Positions 8,347-17,437 are shown, numbered from the stretch's first letter. The stretch: DNA of 64,000 bases from Variovorax paradoxus (GCA_016806145.1 CP063166.1:248001-312000); one strand, 5' to 3'. The notes: a model not told the origin generated them from the sequence alone. Numbers and translations: made by a program.

Positions 8347-10938
8347 GTGAAGACGGTCAAGCCCTTTCGTCTCAGCATCCTGACCCGGCCCTATCGCTGG
8401 CAGCGCAGGGACACGCTCGGGGTCAGCGTGCTCGCGATGTTCAGCCTCGGCGCCGACCCGAAGCTGATGCCCGAGCAGGAACTCTGGCAGGTCGCCAGCG
8501 AGGAACTCGATCCCGGATGCGTGCTCGACCTGGGCCTGCCCAAGCTCGCGCCCGAGATGCTCGCCAGCGGCTACTGCTACACCGCGCACCAGGACGACAA
8601 GACGCGCGCGGCCGCGGGGCTGCGCGTCGCGGGGCTCGAGCGCTCGCTGCTGGTCCATGGCGACCGCTACTGGCTCGATGGCCGCAGCACCAGTCCCCAG
8701 CCCTTCGACCGCATGCGCATGGATTGGCGGCATGCCTACGGCGGCGCCGACCTCGCCGACAACCCGATGGGCATCGGCCGCAGCGACGAGATCGTCAATG
8801 GCGTGCGCACGCGCCGCCTGCCGAACGTGGTGGTGCCGGGCCGGGACATGAGCGCGCCGGACCAGCCGGTCGCGCCGGCCAGCCTTGCCGGCATGCCGCC
8901 CGACTGGCCGCAGCGCATGAAGCTCATGGGCTCGGCCTATGGCAAGGGCTGGGTGGAGAACGACTTCCCGGGCCTGGCGAGCGACGTGGACTGGCACTTC
9001 CTCAACGCGGCGGCGCCCGAGCAGCGCTGGCCCGATGCCAGCGCGCTGCCGCTGGGCGCGCCCTACGAGATCACCAACATGCATCCGCGCGAGCCGGTGC
9101 TGCGCGGCTTCCTGCCCGACTGGACCGCGCGCTGCTTCGCGAGCTTTCGCCAGGACGGCGCGGAACTCGCGGAGATCGCGCTGCGGCCGACCACCGTGTG
9201 GTTCTTCCCGCATCTCGAGCGCGCCGTGCTCGTCTGGCATGGCGGCATGCCGATCGCCGAGGACGATGCGGCCGACGTGAAGCACATCATGCCGGCGCTC
9301 GAGCTGCCGGACGCACCGCGGCCGCTGGCGCACTACCAGGAGGTGCTCCGGCGCCGCATCGACCCGGCCCAGGCGATCCACGTGGTGCGCGACAGCGACC
9401 TGGTGCCGAAGTCGGTGCTCGGCGAGTGGGAGGCTGCGAAGCTCTTCGATCCCTGGAGCCGTCCGACCGCGCGCAACATGCGGGCCGGCCAGCAGCGCGA
9501 GTACGACACGCAGCGCGCGCAGCTGGTGGCGATGGGGCTGGAGCCCGACGACTACCTGCCGCGTCCGCCGGACGCCGAGATCCTGCCCGACCTCGACGAC
9601 ATGCCCGACTACACGCAGCGGGTGCAGGAGCGGATCGAGGACTCGGTGCGTTCGCGCAAGCAGCTCGAGGCCGACAACGAGGCGCGCCGGCAGGAGGCGG
9701 GCTTCGATGCCGGGCCGACGCCGGGGGCGCCCGCGAGCCGCTTCGATCCCGATGCCTTCATTCGCGAGATCGAGCGCGCCGACGACTTCGCGCGCGAAGC
9801 CGGCGGCGCGGCGGCGGCACCGATGTTCTCGGCGCAGCAGCGCGCGCAGATGATCGAGCGCGTGCATCGCAGCTACCTGCACGCGGCGCACCTGTCGGAT
9901 CCCGCGCCCGCGCCCACCTCGTTCCGTGCCGCCAAGATCCGGCGCCGGCTCGAATCGGCGCCGCCCGGCGAGCGCCGCTTCGCGCGCATGAACCTCATCG
10001 GCGCGAACCTGTCGGGCATGGACCTGCGCGGGGCCGACTTCTCGGGCGCGATGCTCGAGGATGCGGACCTCTCGGGCGCGCGGCTCGATGGCTGCGATTT
10101 CTCGCAGGCGGTGCTGGCGCGCGCCAACCTGTCGGGCGCGATCGGGCCCGCCGCGCGCTTCGATGGCGCCAACCTGGGGGCCGCGCGCTGCGTCGGATCC
10201 GACTTCTCGGGGGCCAGCTTCGTCGAGGCGAACCTCGACAAGGCCATGCTCGAATCGAGCGTGTTCGCCGGCGCGACCTTCGAGCGCACCGGCTTCCACG
10301 AGAGCGTGCTGCGGCAATGCGACCTGCGCCGCACGCGCTGGATGCAGGTGCCCATGTTCAGGCTCCAGCTCGACCAGCTGGTGTTCGACGAGGCGGACTT
10401 CTCGCGCGTGGTCTGGCTCGAGTGCCGCATGGCGGACGTTTCGTTCGCGGGCGCGAAGCTGGTGCAGTGCGGCTTCGTATCGCTCGACGGCGGCGCGGGC
10501 ATCGCCTTTTCCGAGGCGCGCCTGGAGGCCTGCAGCTTCGCCCACGGCAGCTCGCTTCCGGGCGCGCTCTTTCGCGCCGCCTCGCTGACCCATTGCGGCC
10601 TGCGCGGCGCCGGGCTCGCCGGCGCGGACTTCACGCAGGCCCGGCTCGACGGCTGCGACTTCTCCGCGTGCGATCTGCGCGGCGCGCGACTGGAACGCAT
10701 GGCCGCGGGCGAGAGCCTGTTCGTGCGCGCCGACCTGTCGGGGGCCTCGCTGCGCGGCGCCAACCTCATCGATGCCAACCTCTCGAAGTCGAACCTGCTC
10801 GGCGCCGACCTCGCGCAGGCCAACCTGTTCCGTGCCGACGTCTCGCAGGCGCTGCTCGACGGCACCACGCACATGGACGGCGCCTACACCCAGCATGCCA
10901 AGGTCTGGCCCGCGCGCGGGACGGGAGGCGGCGCATGA
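8347..10938 (+). CDS. DUF2169 domain protein fused to pentapeptide repeats (T6SS accessory)
   Basis: An 863-residue fusion beginning with GTG. The N-terminal half (to about residue 310) matches the DUF2169 family, which occurs next to VgrG and PAAR genes and is thought to act as an adaptor loading effectors onto VgrG. A linker of about 230 residues is rich in Arg, Asp and Glu. From about residue 548 the protein becomes pentapeptide repeats of the A(N/D)LSG type (for example ANLSGMDLRGADFSGAML), which fold as a right-handed beta helix. The stop overlaps the next gene's ATG (ATGA). DUF2169 proteins are often found in this combination; the substrate is unknown. Confidence 0.88.
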   Translation: MKTVKPFRLSILTRPYRWQRRDTLGVSVLAMFSLGADPKLMPEQELWQVASEELDPGCVLDLGLPKLAPEMLASGYCYTAHQDDKTRAAAGLRVAGLERSLLVHGDRYWLDGRSTSPQPFDRMRMDWRHAYGGADLADNPMGIGRSDEIVNGVRTRRLPNVVVPGRDMSAPDQPVAPASLAGMPPDWPQRMKLMGSAYGKGWVENDFPGLASDVDWHFLNAAAPEQRWPDASALPLGAPYEITNMHPREPVLRGFLPDWTARCFASFRQDGAELAEIALRPTTVWFFPHLERAVLVWHGGMPIAEDDAADVKHIMPALELPDAPRPLAHYQEVLRRRIDPAQAIHVVRDSDLVPKSVLGEWEAAKLFDPWSRPTARNMRAGQQREYDTQRAQLVAMGLEPDDYLPRPPDAEILPDLDDMPDYTQRVQERIEDSVRSRKQLEADNEARRQEAGFDAGPTPGAPASRFDPDAFIREIERADDFAREAGGAAAAPMFSAQQRAQMIERVHRSYLHAAHLSDPAPAPTSFRAAKIRRRLESAPPGERRFARMNLIGANLSGMDLRGADFSGAMLEDADLSGARLDGCDFSQAVLARANLSGAIGPAARFDGANLGAARCVGSDFSGASFVEANLDKAMLESSVFAGATFERTGFHESVLRQCDLRRTRWMQVPMFRLQLDQLVFDEADFSRVVWLECRMADVSFAGAKLVQCGFVSLDGGAGIAFSEARLEACSFAHGSSLPGALFRAASLTHCGLRGAGLAGADFTQARLDGCDFSACDLRGARLERMAAGESLFVRADLSGASLRGANLIDANLSKSNLLGADLAQANLFRADVSQALLDGTTHMDGAYTQHAKVWPARGTGGGA

Positions 10939-11984
10939 CGCGCGATGAGCTCGTCGACAAGGTGCGCCACGGCGTTCCGCTCATGGGCGCGCGCCTGTCC
11001 GGCGCCGACCTGTCGGGGCTCGATCTCTCGGGTGCCATCCTGGAAGGCGTCGATCTTTCCGGGGCGGCCCTGGCGGGTTGCAGCCTCGAGGACGCCACGC
11101 TGTCGAATTGCCAACTCGCCGGCGCCGATCTCTCGCAGGCCTGCCTCGAGGGCGCGCGCATTCACCGCTGCGACCTGAGCGAGGTACGCGCGCCCGGCGC
11201 GCGGATCGACGATGCCGCGTTCGTGGAGTCGCAGCTGGCGCGGGCGCTGTTCGAGACCGAGCGCATCGCCCGCGTGCAGTTCTTCCGCTGCGGCCTCGAG
11301 CAGGCCGTGCTGAAAGGGGCCTGGATCGAGCGCTCCACCTTCGCCGAATCGCGCATGGACGGCATGGACCTGTGCGGCGCGCGGCTGGAATTCGCGGTCT
11401 TCCACCGGGCCGACCTGCGCACCGTGGCATGGACCGGCGCGCGTTGCGAGAGCTCGGTCTTCATCGAGTGCGACCTCTCCGGCCAGCGCCTGGCCGGGCA
11501 GCGCTTCGCGCTGTGCCAGTTCACCGACAGCAGGCTCGACGAGGTCGACTTCACCGGGGCCGACCTGGTGCAGAGCAACTTCAAGGGCGCCTCGCTCGCA
11601 GGCGCGTGCTTCGCGGGCGTGGATGCCAGGCAGGCGCTGTTTCCCGAGGCCGATGCGCGCGGCGTGAACTTCCGCGCCGGCCGCTTCGAGCGATCGATCT
11701 GGGTCCGGGCCCGGCTTGATGGCGCGGACCTGCGCGAGGCCGACCTGTCGTTGAGCGTGTTCCAGCGCGCGCGCTGCGCCGGCGCGGACCTGCGCGGTGC
11801 GCGGCTCGACGATGCCGACCTGTCGTATGCCGACCTCGGCGGCGCCGACCTGCGCGACGCGCATTTCCTGCGCACCCGCCTGCACCGCGCGGAGCAGGCG
11901 GAAACCCGCTTCTCGACACGCGCCGGCATCATCGAGCACGACATCGAACTGCACAAGGCGCAGGCGTGGTCCGACGCGCCATGA
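10935..11984 (+). CDS. Pentapeptide repeat protein (T6SS accessory)
   Basis: A 349-residue protein made almost entirely of pentapeptide repeats from about residue 17 (LSGADLSGLDLSGAILEGV) to about 320, ending in a short charged tail. It starts in an ATGA overlap with the DUF2169-pentapeptide gene, so the two are translationally coupled, and its repeats resemble those of that partner. No toxin domain, signal peptide or membrane segment is seen. Proteins of this kind accompany DUF2169, DUF3540 and DUF4150 genes in T6SS islands, where their role is unproven; a scaffold or adaptor role is the simplest guess. Confidence 0.85.
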   Translation: MTRDELVDKVRHGVPLMGARLSGADLSGLDLSGAILEGVDLSGAALAGCSLEDATLSNCQLAGADLSQACLEGARIHRCDLSEVRAPGARIDDAAFVESQLARALFETERIARVQFFRCGLEQAVLKGAWIERSTFAESRMDGMDLCGARLEFAVFHRADLRTVAWTGARCESSVFIECDLSGQRLAGQRFALCQFTDSRLDEVDFTGADLVQSNFKGASLAGACFAGVDARQALFPEADARGVNFRAGRFERSIWVRARLDGADLREADLSLSVFQRARCAGADLRGARLDDADLSYADLGGADLRDAHFLRTRLHRAEQAETRFSTRAGIIEHDIELHKAQAWSDAP

Positions 11985-12037
11985 GGCCGCGGACCGCGAG
12001 ATTCGCAAAGCATCCGAAAGCACAAAGGAGTAACGAG

Positions 12038-12703
12038 ATGAATGTCGTCGCATTGCGTTCGCCGGCCACCGCCGCTTCGGTTTCCATCCACCTGCTGGGC
12101 AAGGTCCTGGCCTGCGAGCCGCACGGGGCCATCCTCGTCGAGGACGAGGGCGGCGGCCAATGGACCTGCCGCCGCGCCGCCAGCTGCCTGCTGCAGCCCG
12201 CGCCTGGCGATACGGTGCTGTTCTCCGGGCCCGACGCGCAGCGCGTGTTCCTGATCGCCGTCGTCGAGCAGGCCGATCCACGGGCCAGCCGCATCGAGGT
12301 GCCCGGCGACCTGGTGCTGAGCGCACCGGGCGGGTCGATCGCCGTCGACAGCGCGACCGACCTCCGGCTGCACAGTGCCGGCAAGCTCGACATGGCGGGC
12401 GCGCAATGGCAGGTGCGGGCCGAGCAGGCCCAGCTCCAGGTCGCGGAGATGCGCTACGTCGGGCAGGCCGTCGATGCGACCGTCGGGCGCGTGCGGCTTC
12501 TTGGCAAGCTGTTCGAGACGATGGCGGACCGGCTGCTCAGCATGGCGCGCAGCACGCTGCGCGTGGTCGACGAGACCGAGCAGGTCCGCGTCGGCCACCT
12601 CGATTGCGAAGCCAGCCACGCGGTGCGCATCCATGGCCACCACACCGTCGTGACCGGCAAGGAACTTGTCAAGGTGGACGCGGCCCAGATCCACATGGGC
12701 TGA
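12038..12703 (+). CDS. DUF3540 domain protein (T6SS accessory)
   Basis: A 221-residue protein resembling the DUF3540 family found in T6SS effector-delivery islands. The ATG chosen is preceded by AAAGGAG at a good distance; an upstream in-frame extension overlapping the previous gene lacks this. The N-terminal half (to about residue 80) looks like a small beta-rich domain. The C-terminal half (RLLGKLFETMADRLLSMARS and later) is helical and then returns to short strands ending in KELVKVDAAQIHMG, like the Val/Gly strands of a needle. It lies 53 bases after the pentapeptide gene and 14 before the PAAR-like gene. Confidence 0.8.
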   Translation: MNVVALRSPATAASVSIHLLGKVLACEPHGAILVEDEGGGQWTCRRAASCLLQPAPGDTVLFSGPDAQRVFLIAVVEQADPRASRIEVPGDLVLSAPGGSIAVDSATDLRLHSAGKLDMAGAQWQVRAEQAQLQVAEMRYVGQAVDATVGRVRLLGKLFETMADRLLSMARSTLRVVDETEQVRVGHLDCEASHAVRIHGHHTVVTGKELVKVDAAQIHMG

Positions 12704-12717
12704 AGGAGGGACCGACG

Positions 12718-13098
12718 ATGTTCGCCAACTGCCAGCTCATGGGAATGGATATCGCGTTTCCCGACGTGTGCCGCACGCCCGTGCCCTTTCCCTTTCCCAA
12801 CATGGCGCTCGGGCCGATGGCCATTCCCAACGCCTGGAACATCCTGTTCATGGCCATGCCCGCGCACAACATGGCCACCTTCACGCCGATCACGCTGGGC
12901 GACCAGCCGGGCGTGCTCGGCGGCGTGATCTCGCAGACCTTCATGCAGCAGTCGCGCCACCTGACGGGCGCCTTCACCGTGCTGGTCAAGGGCACGCCGG
13001 TCACGCGCGTGACGAGCATCTCGCTGCAGAACCGCTGCAACATCGTGGGCATGCGGCTGGTGCCGAGCCAGTTCAAGATGCTGGTGCTGGCGCCCTGA
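12718..13098 (+). CDS. DUF4150 PAAR-like protein (T6SS spike tip)
   Basis: A 126-residue PAAR-like protein of the DUF4150 family, expected to cap the VgrG trimer as the sharp tip and to carry a fused or bound effector. The family signature is seen at PDVCRTPVPFPFPNMA and in the Thr/Gly-rich strands that follow (TGAFTVLVKGTPVTRVTS). It ends directly after the domain, with no C-terminal extension, so it carries no toxin of its own. An AGGAGG-like ribosome site lies 7-8 bases before the ATG. It is the last gene of the rightward module; the next gene (pppA) converges on it 25 bases away. Confidence 0.85.
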   Translation: MFANCQLMGMDIAFPDVCRTPVPFPFPNMALGPMAIPNAWNILFMAMPAHNMATFTPITLGDQPGVLGGVISQTFMQQSRHLTGAFTVLVKGTPVTRVTSISLQNRCNIVGMRLVPSQFKMLVLAP

Positions 13099-13123
13099 GC
13101 CGCGCGAGGGGCGCGCCGCGCCT

Positions 13124-13954
13124 TCAGCCGGGATGGCGCGGGGGCTGCGCCGTCCCCGCCAGCGTCACCTGCTGCGGAAAGCCCACCCACACCGCGAGCG
13201 CCGAGAAGTTGTCGCGCGACTCGTCGGCCTTGGCCTCGGCCGCGCGGCGCAGCAGCGCGAGCCATTCCTCGGCGCTGTCGGCCAGTTGCAGCGAGCGCTC
13301 CATGACCTGCTGCGAGATCAGTTGCCACAGCCCGTCGGTGCACAGCAGGAAGGCATCGCCGTCGGCCAGCCGCTGCGTGCCCGAGACGGTGGCCTCGGCA
13401 CGTTCGCGCGCGCCGAGCGCGCGGTAGAGCAGGTTGCTCTGGATCAGCGCCTGCGCGCCGTTGGCCGGCGCGGCCTCGCCGTGGGCCATGCCTTCGCGCG
13501 AGCGCTGCGACAGGCTGTGGTCCTCGGTGCGTTCCATCAGCACGCCGCGACGGAACCAGTAGAGGCGGCTGTCGCCCACATGGGCCCAGCGCGCCTGGCC
13601 GCTGCTGCGGTCGACGAACAGCGAGACGAAGGTCGCGCTCATCTTTCCCTGCTCGGCCTGCGCGCGCTGGCGCGCGAGGATCGCGTCGTTGGCGCGCGTC
13701 ACGCACTGCTGGATGTCCTCCGCGGCCACCGAGGGGTTGGCGACGAAGGCGTTGAGCGCGGTGTCGACCGCGGTGCGCGCGGCCTGCTCGCCGCCGGCAT
13801 TGCCGCCGACGCCGTCGCTCACGACGAAGCAGCCGAACCAGTCGTCGAGGTGGTAGCCGATCGCATCCTGGTTGCCGCTGCGCTCGCCCACGCAGGAGAA
13901 CTGCGACGTGGACAGCGGGACGGCGAACGGGGTCGTGCGGGTCGCTTCAAGCAC
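13124..13954 (-). CDS. pppA: PP2C-type serine/threonine phosphatase PppA (T6SS control)
   Basis: A 276-residue metal-dependent phosphatase of the PP2C family. The metal-binding motifs are present: ERSGNQDAIG with the first Asp near residue 30, SDGVGG near 46-51, the GDSRLYW segment and LLCTDGLW. In T6SS loci this enzyme removes the phosphate that PpkA puts on the FHA protein and so switches assembly off. The start is GTG, preceded by AGGAGG at 8 bases. It overlaps the end of tagH by eight bases, so the two are coupled in a leftward unit. The gene lacks membrane segments, so the protein is cytoplasmic. Confidence 0.93.
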   Translation of the reverse strand: MLEATRTTPFAVPLSTSQFSCVGERSGNQDAIGYHLDDWFGCFVVSDGVGGNAGGEQAARTAVDTALNAFVANPSVAAEDIQQCVTRANDAILARQRAQAEQGKMSATFVSLFVDRSSGQARWAHVGDSRLYWFRRGVLMERTEDHSLSQRSREGMAHGEAAPANGAQALIQSNLLYRALGARERAEATVSGTQRLADGDAFLLCTDGLWQLISQQVMERSLQLADSAEEWLALLRRAAEAKADESRDNFSALAVWVGFPQQVTLAGTAQPPRHPG

Positions 13955-16145
13955 GGCGTGCCTCCTTCAATCGTTCCATTTCCCGGTCGTAGGCCTGCTG
14001 GAAGGCCCGGCCGAACACGGCCTGGAAATCGTCCTCGACGGCAGCCGTGGTCTCGGCGTGCAGCTGCTGCAGCTGGCGCCACAGGCGTGCGTCGCGGCCG
14101 CCGGGCAGCAGCTTTTCGCCGAGGCCGCCGTCGTGCGGCGTGTCCTTCTTGAGCGCCTCGGGATCGAAGCGCTGCAGCACCATCAGCAGCGCGGCGCGCA
14201 TGCCCGCGACCATGCCGAGCTGGTGCGACTGCAGGTCGCCGAGCGCGTCGTGCACCGCGGCCTCGGGCGGCAGGAAGCCCGGCATGCGCGCGCCGAACAT
14301 CTGCATCAGCACCGCGCGGCCGTTGGGCAGGATCTTGAACGGGTTGTTCTCCTCGTCCACGATCATCGTGATCTCGGCGCGCACCTCGCGCTTGAGCATC
14401 GCGCGCGAGGACAGCAGCTCGATGGTGCCGTCGGTGAAGGCGCGCATCAGCCGGCCGAGCCTGCGCATCATCTCGGCATCGAGCTGCTGCTGGCCCGCGA
14501 CGTCGGGCACGCCGGCGCCATCGAGGAAGGCGCGGAACAGCGCCTCGCAGGAGGCCGCGGGCAGCGCGGGCGCGGTGTCGGTGGCGGGGCTCGAAGGGGC
14601 GGTGACGGCGACCGGTTCGGGGCTCGCCTTCGGCGCGACGACTTCGGCCGGCACCTCGACCGGCACTTCGATCGCGGCCGGCGCGGGCGCCACCACGGGC
14701 GTGGTCACCGGGGCCATGGTCGGCAGCGCCGCGGGCAGCGGTGCTTCGGCGGGCGTGGCGGGTGGGTGCGTCGGCATGGCCGCGAGCACGGCCTCGACGG
14801 GCGCGCTCTGCATCGATGCGGTGGGCGGCGCGGCGACCGGCGTCGCGGGTGCCGCCTCGCGTTCGGGCTCGGGCTCGACCATGCGCGCGGGCGGCTGCGC
14901 CACGGGCAGCGGCATCGGCGTCGGCGGACGGAACTGGCCCGACACCTCGTGCGCATGGTTGGGCTGGGTGTAGCCCGGCACCGCCGGCCGCTTCTCGAGC
15001 AGGTCCATCGCGGGATGCACGTCCTCGAGCGCGGGCGCATGCGTCAGCGCGGTGGGCCGCGGATCGGACAGCGGCGAAGGCGCGTCCCGGTCGGCCGCGA
15101 ACAGCGACAGCGGATCGATGCCGCGCTTGAGCGCGAAGTCGGACACGTCGGTGGTGGCGCCGGGGTTCAGCTGCGCCAGCGGATCGGCCGGGTTCCTGCG
15201 CGCCTGCGAGGGCAGCTCGAAGGGCTCGTGCGCGAACGGGTCGGGCATGGGCTCGGGCGTGGTGTCGGCACGGCGCGGCGCGTTGGCGAGGATCGCATCC
15301 CAGTCGGCCGCGGTGGGCATCGACGAGCGCGCGGCCGGTGCGGGCGCGGGCGCCGCGGGGGGCGGCGGCACCGGCGATGCGAAGGCGGCGGGCGGCGGCG
15401 CGAATGCCGGCGATGCGGGCGCGAAGACCGGCGCGGCCACGGGCGCGGGCGGCCGTTGCGCCGGCGGCGGCACCGGTTGCGGCACGGGTTGCTGTAGGGG
15501 CGCCTCGCGCGGCGGCGCGGCATGCGTGTCGCCGATCGGCAGGGCGCCCGCGCCGAACAGGTCGGAGAACACGTCGGACACCGGTGCCTGCGGCAGCAGC
15601 GCATCGAGCGGCGCGGCCGCGGGTGGAGGCGCTGGCGGATAGGCCGGCGGCATCGAGGTCGGCAGCGATGCGGCCTGCGCACCGAAGTCCGGTGTCGATG
15701 CGAGGCGCGAGCTCACCGGTGCCGCGGCCAGGCGCGAGCTCGCGGACTCGACCGCGGGCGGCCACGCGACGGTGGGTTCGACAGCGGCCGGCGCGGGCGC
15801 GATGGCCGACGCCGCGCGGCTCGTGCCGGCATTCGCGGGCGTGGCCTCGAGCACGTAGCTGCCGATCGTCACGCGATCGCCCTCGGCGATCGGCGACTCC
15901 TGGTCGTGACGCAGCGTCTGTCCGTTCACGCTGATCGGCAGCACCGCGCTCATGTTGCGCAGCACCGCGCGGCCTTCGTCGTCGAAACGCACCGTGGCCT
16001 GCAGGCGCGAGATCTGCCGCTGTTCGTCGGGCAGCACGAGGTGGTTGTCGGGGCTGCGGCCGATGGTGCCGCCGGGCGCGGCGAGCAGGGCCGACGGACC
16101 CGCGGCCACCGGCCGGCCCGCATGTTCGATCACCGTCCAACGCAT
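13947..16145 (-). CDS. tagH: T6SS FHA-domain protein TagH (Fha)
   Basis: A 732-residue protein. Residues about 1-100 are a forkhead-associated phosphothreonine-binding domain (GRSPDNHLVLPDEQRQISR, with the usual Gly-Arg and Ser). The middle, about 100-450, is a Pro/Ala-rich linker of low complexity. The C-terminal part (about 520-732: LFRAFLDGAGV and later LMRAFTDGTIELLSSRAML) is the conserved type VI FHA C-terminal domain. It recognises phosphothreonine and promotes apparatus assembly, with PpkA and PppA as kinase and phosphatase. The ATG is preceded by GGGAG; a TTG twelve bases upstream is in frame but has no better site. Confidence 0.93.
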   Translation of the reverse strand: MRWTVIEHAGRPVAAGPSALLAAPGGTIGRSPDNHLVLPDEQRQISRLQATVRFDDEGRAVLRNMSAVLPISVNGQTLRHDQESPIAEGDRVTIGSYVLEATPANAGTSRAASAIAPAPAAVEPTVAWPPAVESASSRLAAAPVSSRLASTPDFGAQAASLPTSMPPAYPPAPPPAAAPLDALLPQAPVSDVFSDLFGAGALPIGDTHAAPPREAPLQQPVPQPVPPPAQRPPAPVAAPVFAPASPAFAPPPAAFASPVPPPPAAPAPAPAARSSMPTAADWDAILANAPRRADTTPEPMPDPFAHEPFELPSQARRNPADPLAQLNPGATTDVSDFALKRGIDPLSLFAADRDAPSPLSDPRPTALTHAPALEDVHPAMDLLEKRPAVPGYTQPNHAHEVSGQFRPPTPMPLPVAQPPARMVEPEPEREAAPATPVAAPPTASMQSAPVEAVLAAMPTHPPATPAEAPLPAALPTMAPVTTPVVAPAPAAIEVPVEVPAEVVAPKASPEPVAVTAPSSPATDTAPALPAASCEALFRAFLDGAGVPDVAGQQQLDAEMMRRLGRLMRAFTDGTIELLSSRAMLKREVRAEITMIVDEENNPFKILPNGRAVLMQMFGARMPGFLPPEAAVHDALGDLQSHQLGMVAGMRAALLMVLQRFDPEALKKDTPHDGGLGEKLLPGGRDARLWRQLQQLHAETTAAVEDDFQAVFGRAFQQAYDREMERLKEARRA

Positions 16146-16190
16146 GGCATCTCCCAATTCATGACACGGGCTCCTGGCGTGGGAGGCCCG

Positions 16191-16604
16191 TCAGCGCTTC
16201 ATCTTCTTGGCGGCTTCGAACGCGGGGCCCCACACGGGATGCTTGCGCTCGGCGATGCTGAGATCGAAGGAAGGGAAGGCATCGAGGATCTTGAGGAACT
16301 GCGTGCGGCACTCGGGCAGCTGGTTGGCCACGCAGTAGCTGAAGGCCTCGAGCTTCATCGCGGCGAGCCGCGTGTTGGGCTCGGCCGCATCGAACACCGA
16401 CACGCCGCCGCTCTTGAGCGTGGAGATGGCCTTCGCGTAGTCGCCATCGTCGTAGGCCTGCTGCGCGCGTTCGAGCGTGGTGCGCGCGACCTGCTGGCTC
16501 AGGCGTTCGGGTTGCGGCGGTCCTGGATCGGTGGCCTTCGGGGTGGTGTCGCAGCCTGCGACCAGAAAGAGCGGGATCACCAGAGCGCACAGCAATGACT
16601 TCAA
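16191..16604 (-). CDS. tssQ: TssQ-like T6SS-associated lipoprotein
   Basis: A 137-residue exported lipoprotein. The start is TTG, chosen because GGAGAG lies 6-7 bases upstream and the signal peptide begins exactly there; no ATG fits, and longer upstream extensions run into the divergent regulatory region. The lipobox is LVAGC with Cys18. The mature protein is helical with a tetratricopeptide-like pattern (RAQQAYDDGDYAKAISTLKS), and it ends in Lys/Arg. I recall small lipoproteins beside tagH in related species being called TssQ, and the name rests on that position and shape. It starts a leftward unit with tagH and pppA, divergent from tssJ. Confidence 0.7.
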   Translation of the reverse strand: MKSLLCALVIPLFLVAGCDTTPKATDPGPPQPERLSQQVARTTLERAQQAYDDGDYAKAISTLKSGGVSVFDAAEPNTRLAAMKLEAFSYCVANQLPECRTQFLKILDAFPSFDLSIAERKHPVWGPAFEAAKKMKR

Positions 16605-16729
16605 TCTTCTCTCCTGCCTTGCAAAGTTAAGCCTGGATACTGTGCCGCATCGATATGACGGCACGTCGGCCGACATCGTCGCTGCATGACGTCTCGATAC
16701 TATAGGCGCGAACTTCGATGGGAGAACCC
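16605..16729. promoter_or_regulatory. Divergent intergenic region between tssQ and tssJ
   Basis: This 125-base stretch separates the leftward tssQ-tagH-pppA unit from the rightward tssJ-K-L-M-tagF-ppkA unit, so it must hold promoters for both unless they are read from further away. It is relatively AT-rich for this genome, with GATACTATAGG near 16695-16705 as a possible -10 region for tssJ. I saw no convincing -35 partner and no sigma-54 type GG-N10-GC pair. No ribosome-sized open frame lies in it. Confidence 0.4.
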
Positions 16730-17245
16730 ATGCATCGACGAACCCTGCTGCGAAGCGCGATCGTGACCTCGCCGCTGCTCGCCGGACTCGGCGGCTGTGC
16801 ATCGACGGCCAAGTCCATGCCCACGCCCTACGCGGTGTCGATCAAGGTCGACGACGGCGTCAACCCCGATGGCCGCGGACAGGCCGCGCCGATCCTCGTG
16901 AAGGTGTTCGAGCTCAAGTCCTCGGGCAACTTCGAGACCGCCGACTACTTCGCACTGCAGGACCGCGATCGCGAGACGCTCGCGGCCGAACTCGTGAATG
17001 CCGACCAGGCCATTCTTCGCAGCGGCGAAGAGCGCGTCTTCAAGCGCGAGGCCGGCCTCGATTCGCGCGCCATCGGCGTGATCGCGGGCTACCGCAAGCT
17101 CGAGAACGCACGCTGGCGCCTCGTGCTGCCGCTCAAGGAGCCCAAGCAGACGAACCTCTACAAGGTCTGGCAGTTCTCTCCGAGTGAACAAAAGGTTCGC
17201 ATCGTGATCCGCAAGACCGGTATCGAACTGTTGCCGACTACGTGA
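16730..17245 (+). CDS. tssJ: T6SS outer-membrane lipoprotein TssJ
   Basis: A 171-residue lipoprotein of the TssJ/VasD family, which anchors the membrane complex in the outer membrane and binds the periplasmic part of TssM. The signal peptide has a twin-arginine-like MHRRTLLRS start and a lipobox ending GLGGC with Cys23. The beta-sandwich core includes APILVKVFELKSSGNFETADY, typical of the family, and the C-terminus ends in KVRIVIRKTGIELLPT. The chosen ATG has GGGAG five bases upstream; an in-frame ATG four codons earlier lacks a good site. First gene of the rightward T6SS membrane-complex operon. Confidence 0.94.
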   Translation: MHRRTLLRSAIVTSPLLAGLGGCASTAKSMPTPYAVSIKVDDGVNPDGRGQAAPILVKVFELKSSGNFETADYFALQDRDRETLAAELVNADQAILRSGEERVFKREAGLDSRAIGVIAGYRKLENARWRLVLPLKEPKQTNLYKVWQFSPSEQKVRIVIRKTGIELLPTT

Positions 17246-17437
17246 TTTCGTAGCACTTGCGCGCACGCCCTAATACGAAAGTGCGCTGCACGTAGGCCAA
17301 GGCCTCGACGCTGCAAAAACGGTGCAAAACGTAAACATCGCCGTGTAGCATCGACACGCAATGCGCCCATGCAGGGAGGGCATCTCGACGATGGACCGCC
17401 CGCAAGAGAGTGGCCGCACTCCAGGAGGTTTTCTTTG
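17246..17437. other. Intergenic region between tssJ and tssK
   Basis: A 192-base gap, unusually long inside this compact locus. It contains two near-identical tandem copies of TGCAAAA(A)CG at about 17311-17331 and a downstream TAGCAT at about 17346 that could serve as a -10 element with TGCAAA 17 bases upstream. This may be a second promoter for tssK onward, but the match is weak. I saw no hairpin followed by a T-run. Confidence 0.35.

Noticed and set aside
9988-11900. Regular 15-base periodicity that at first looks like a repeat array
   Set aside because: It is the coding signal of pentapeptide repeats in two proteins. There are no identical repeats with unique spacers, so it is not a CRISPR array.
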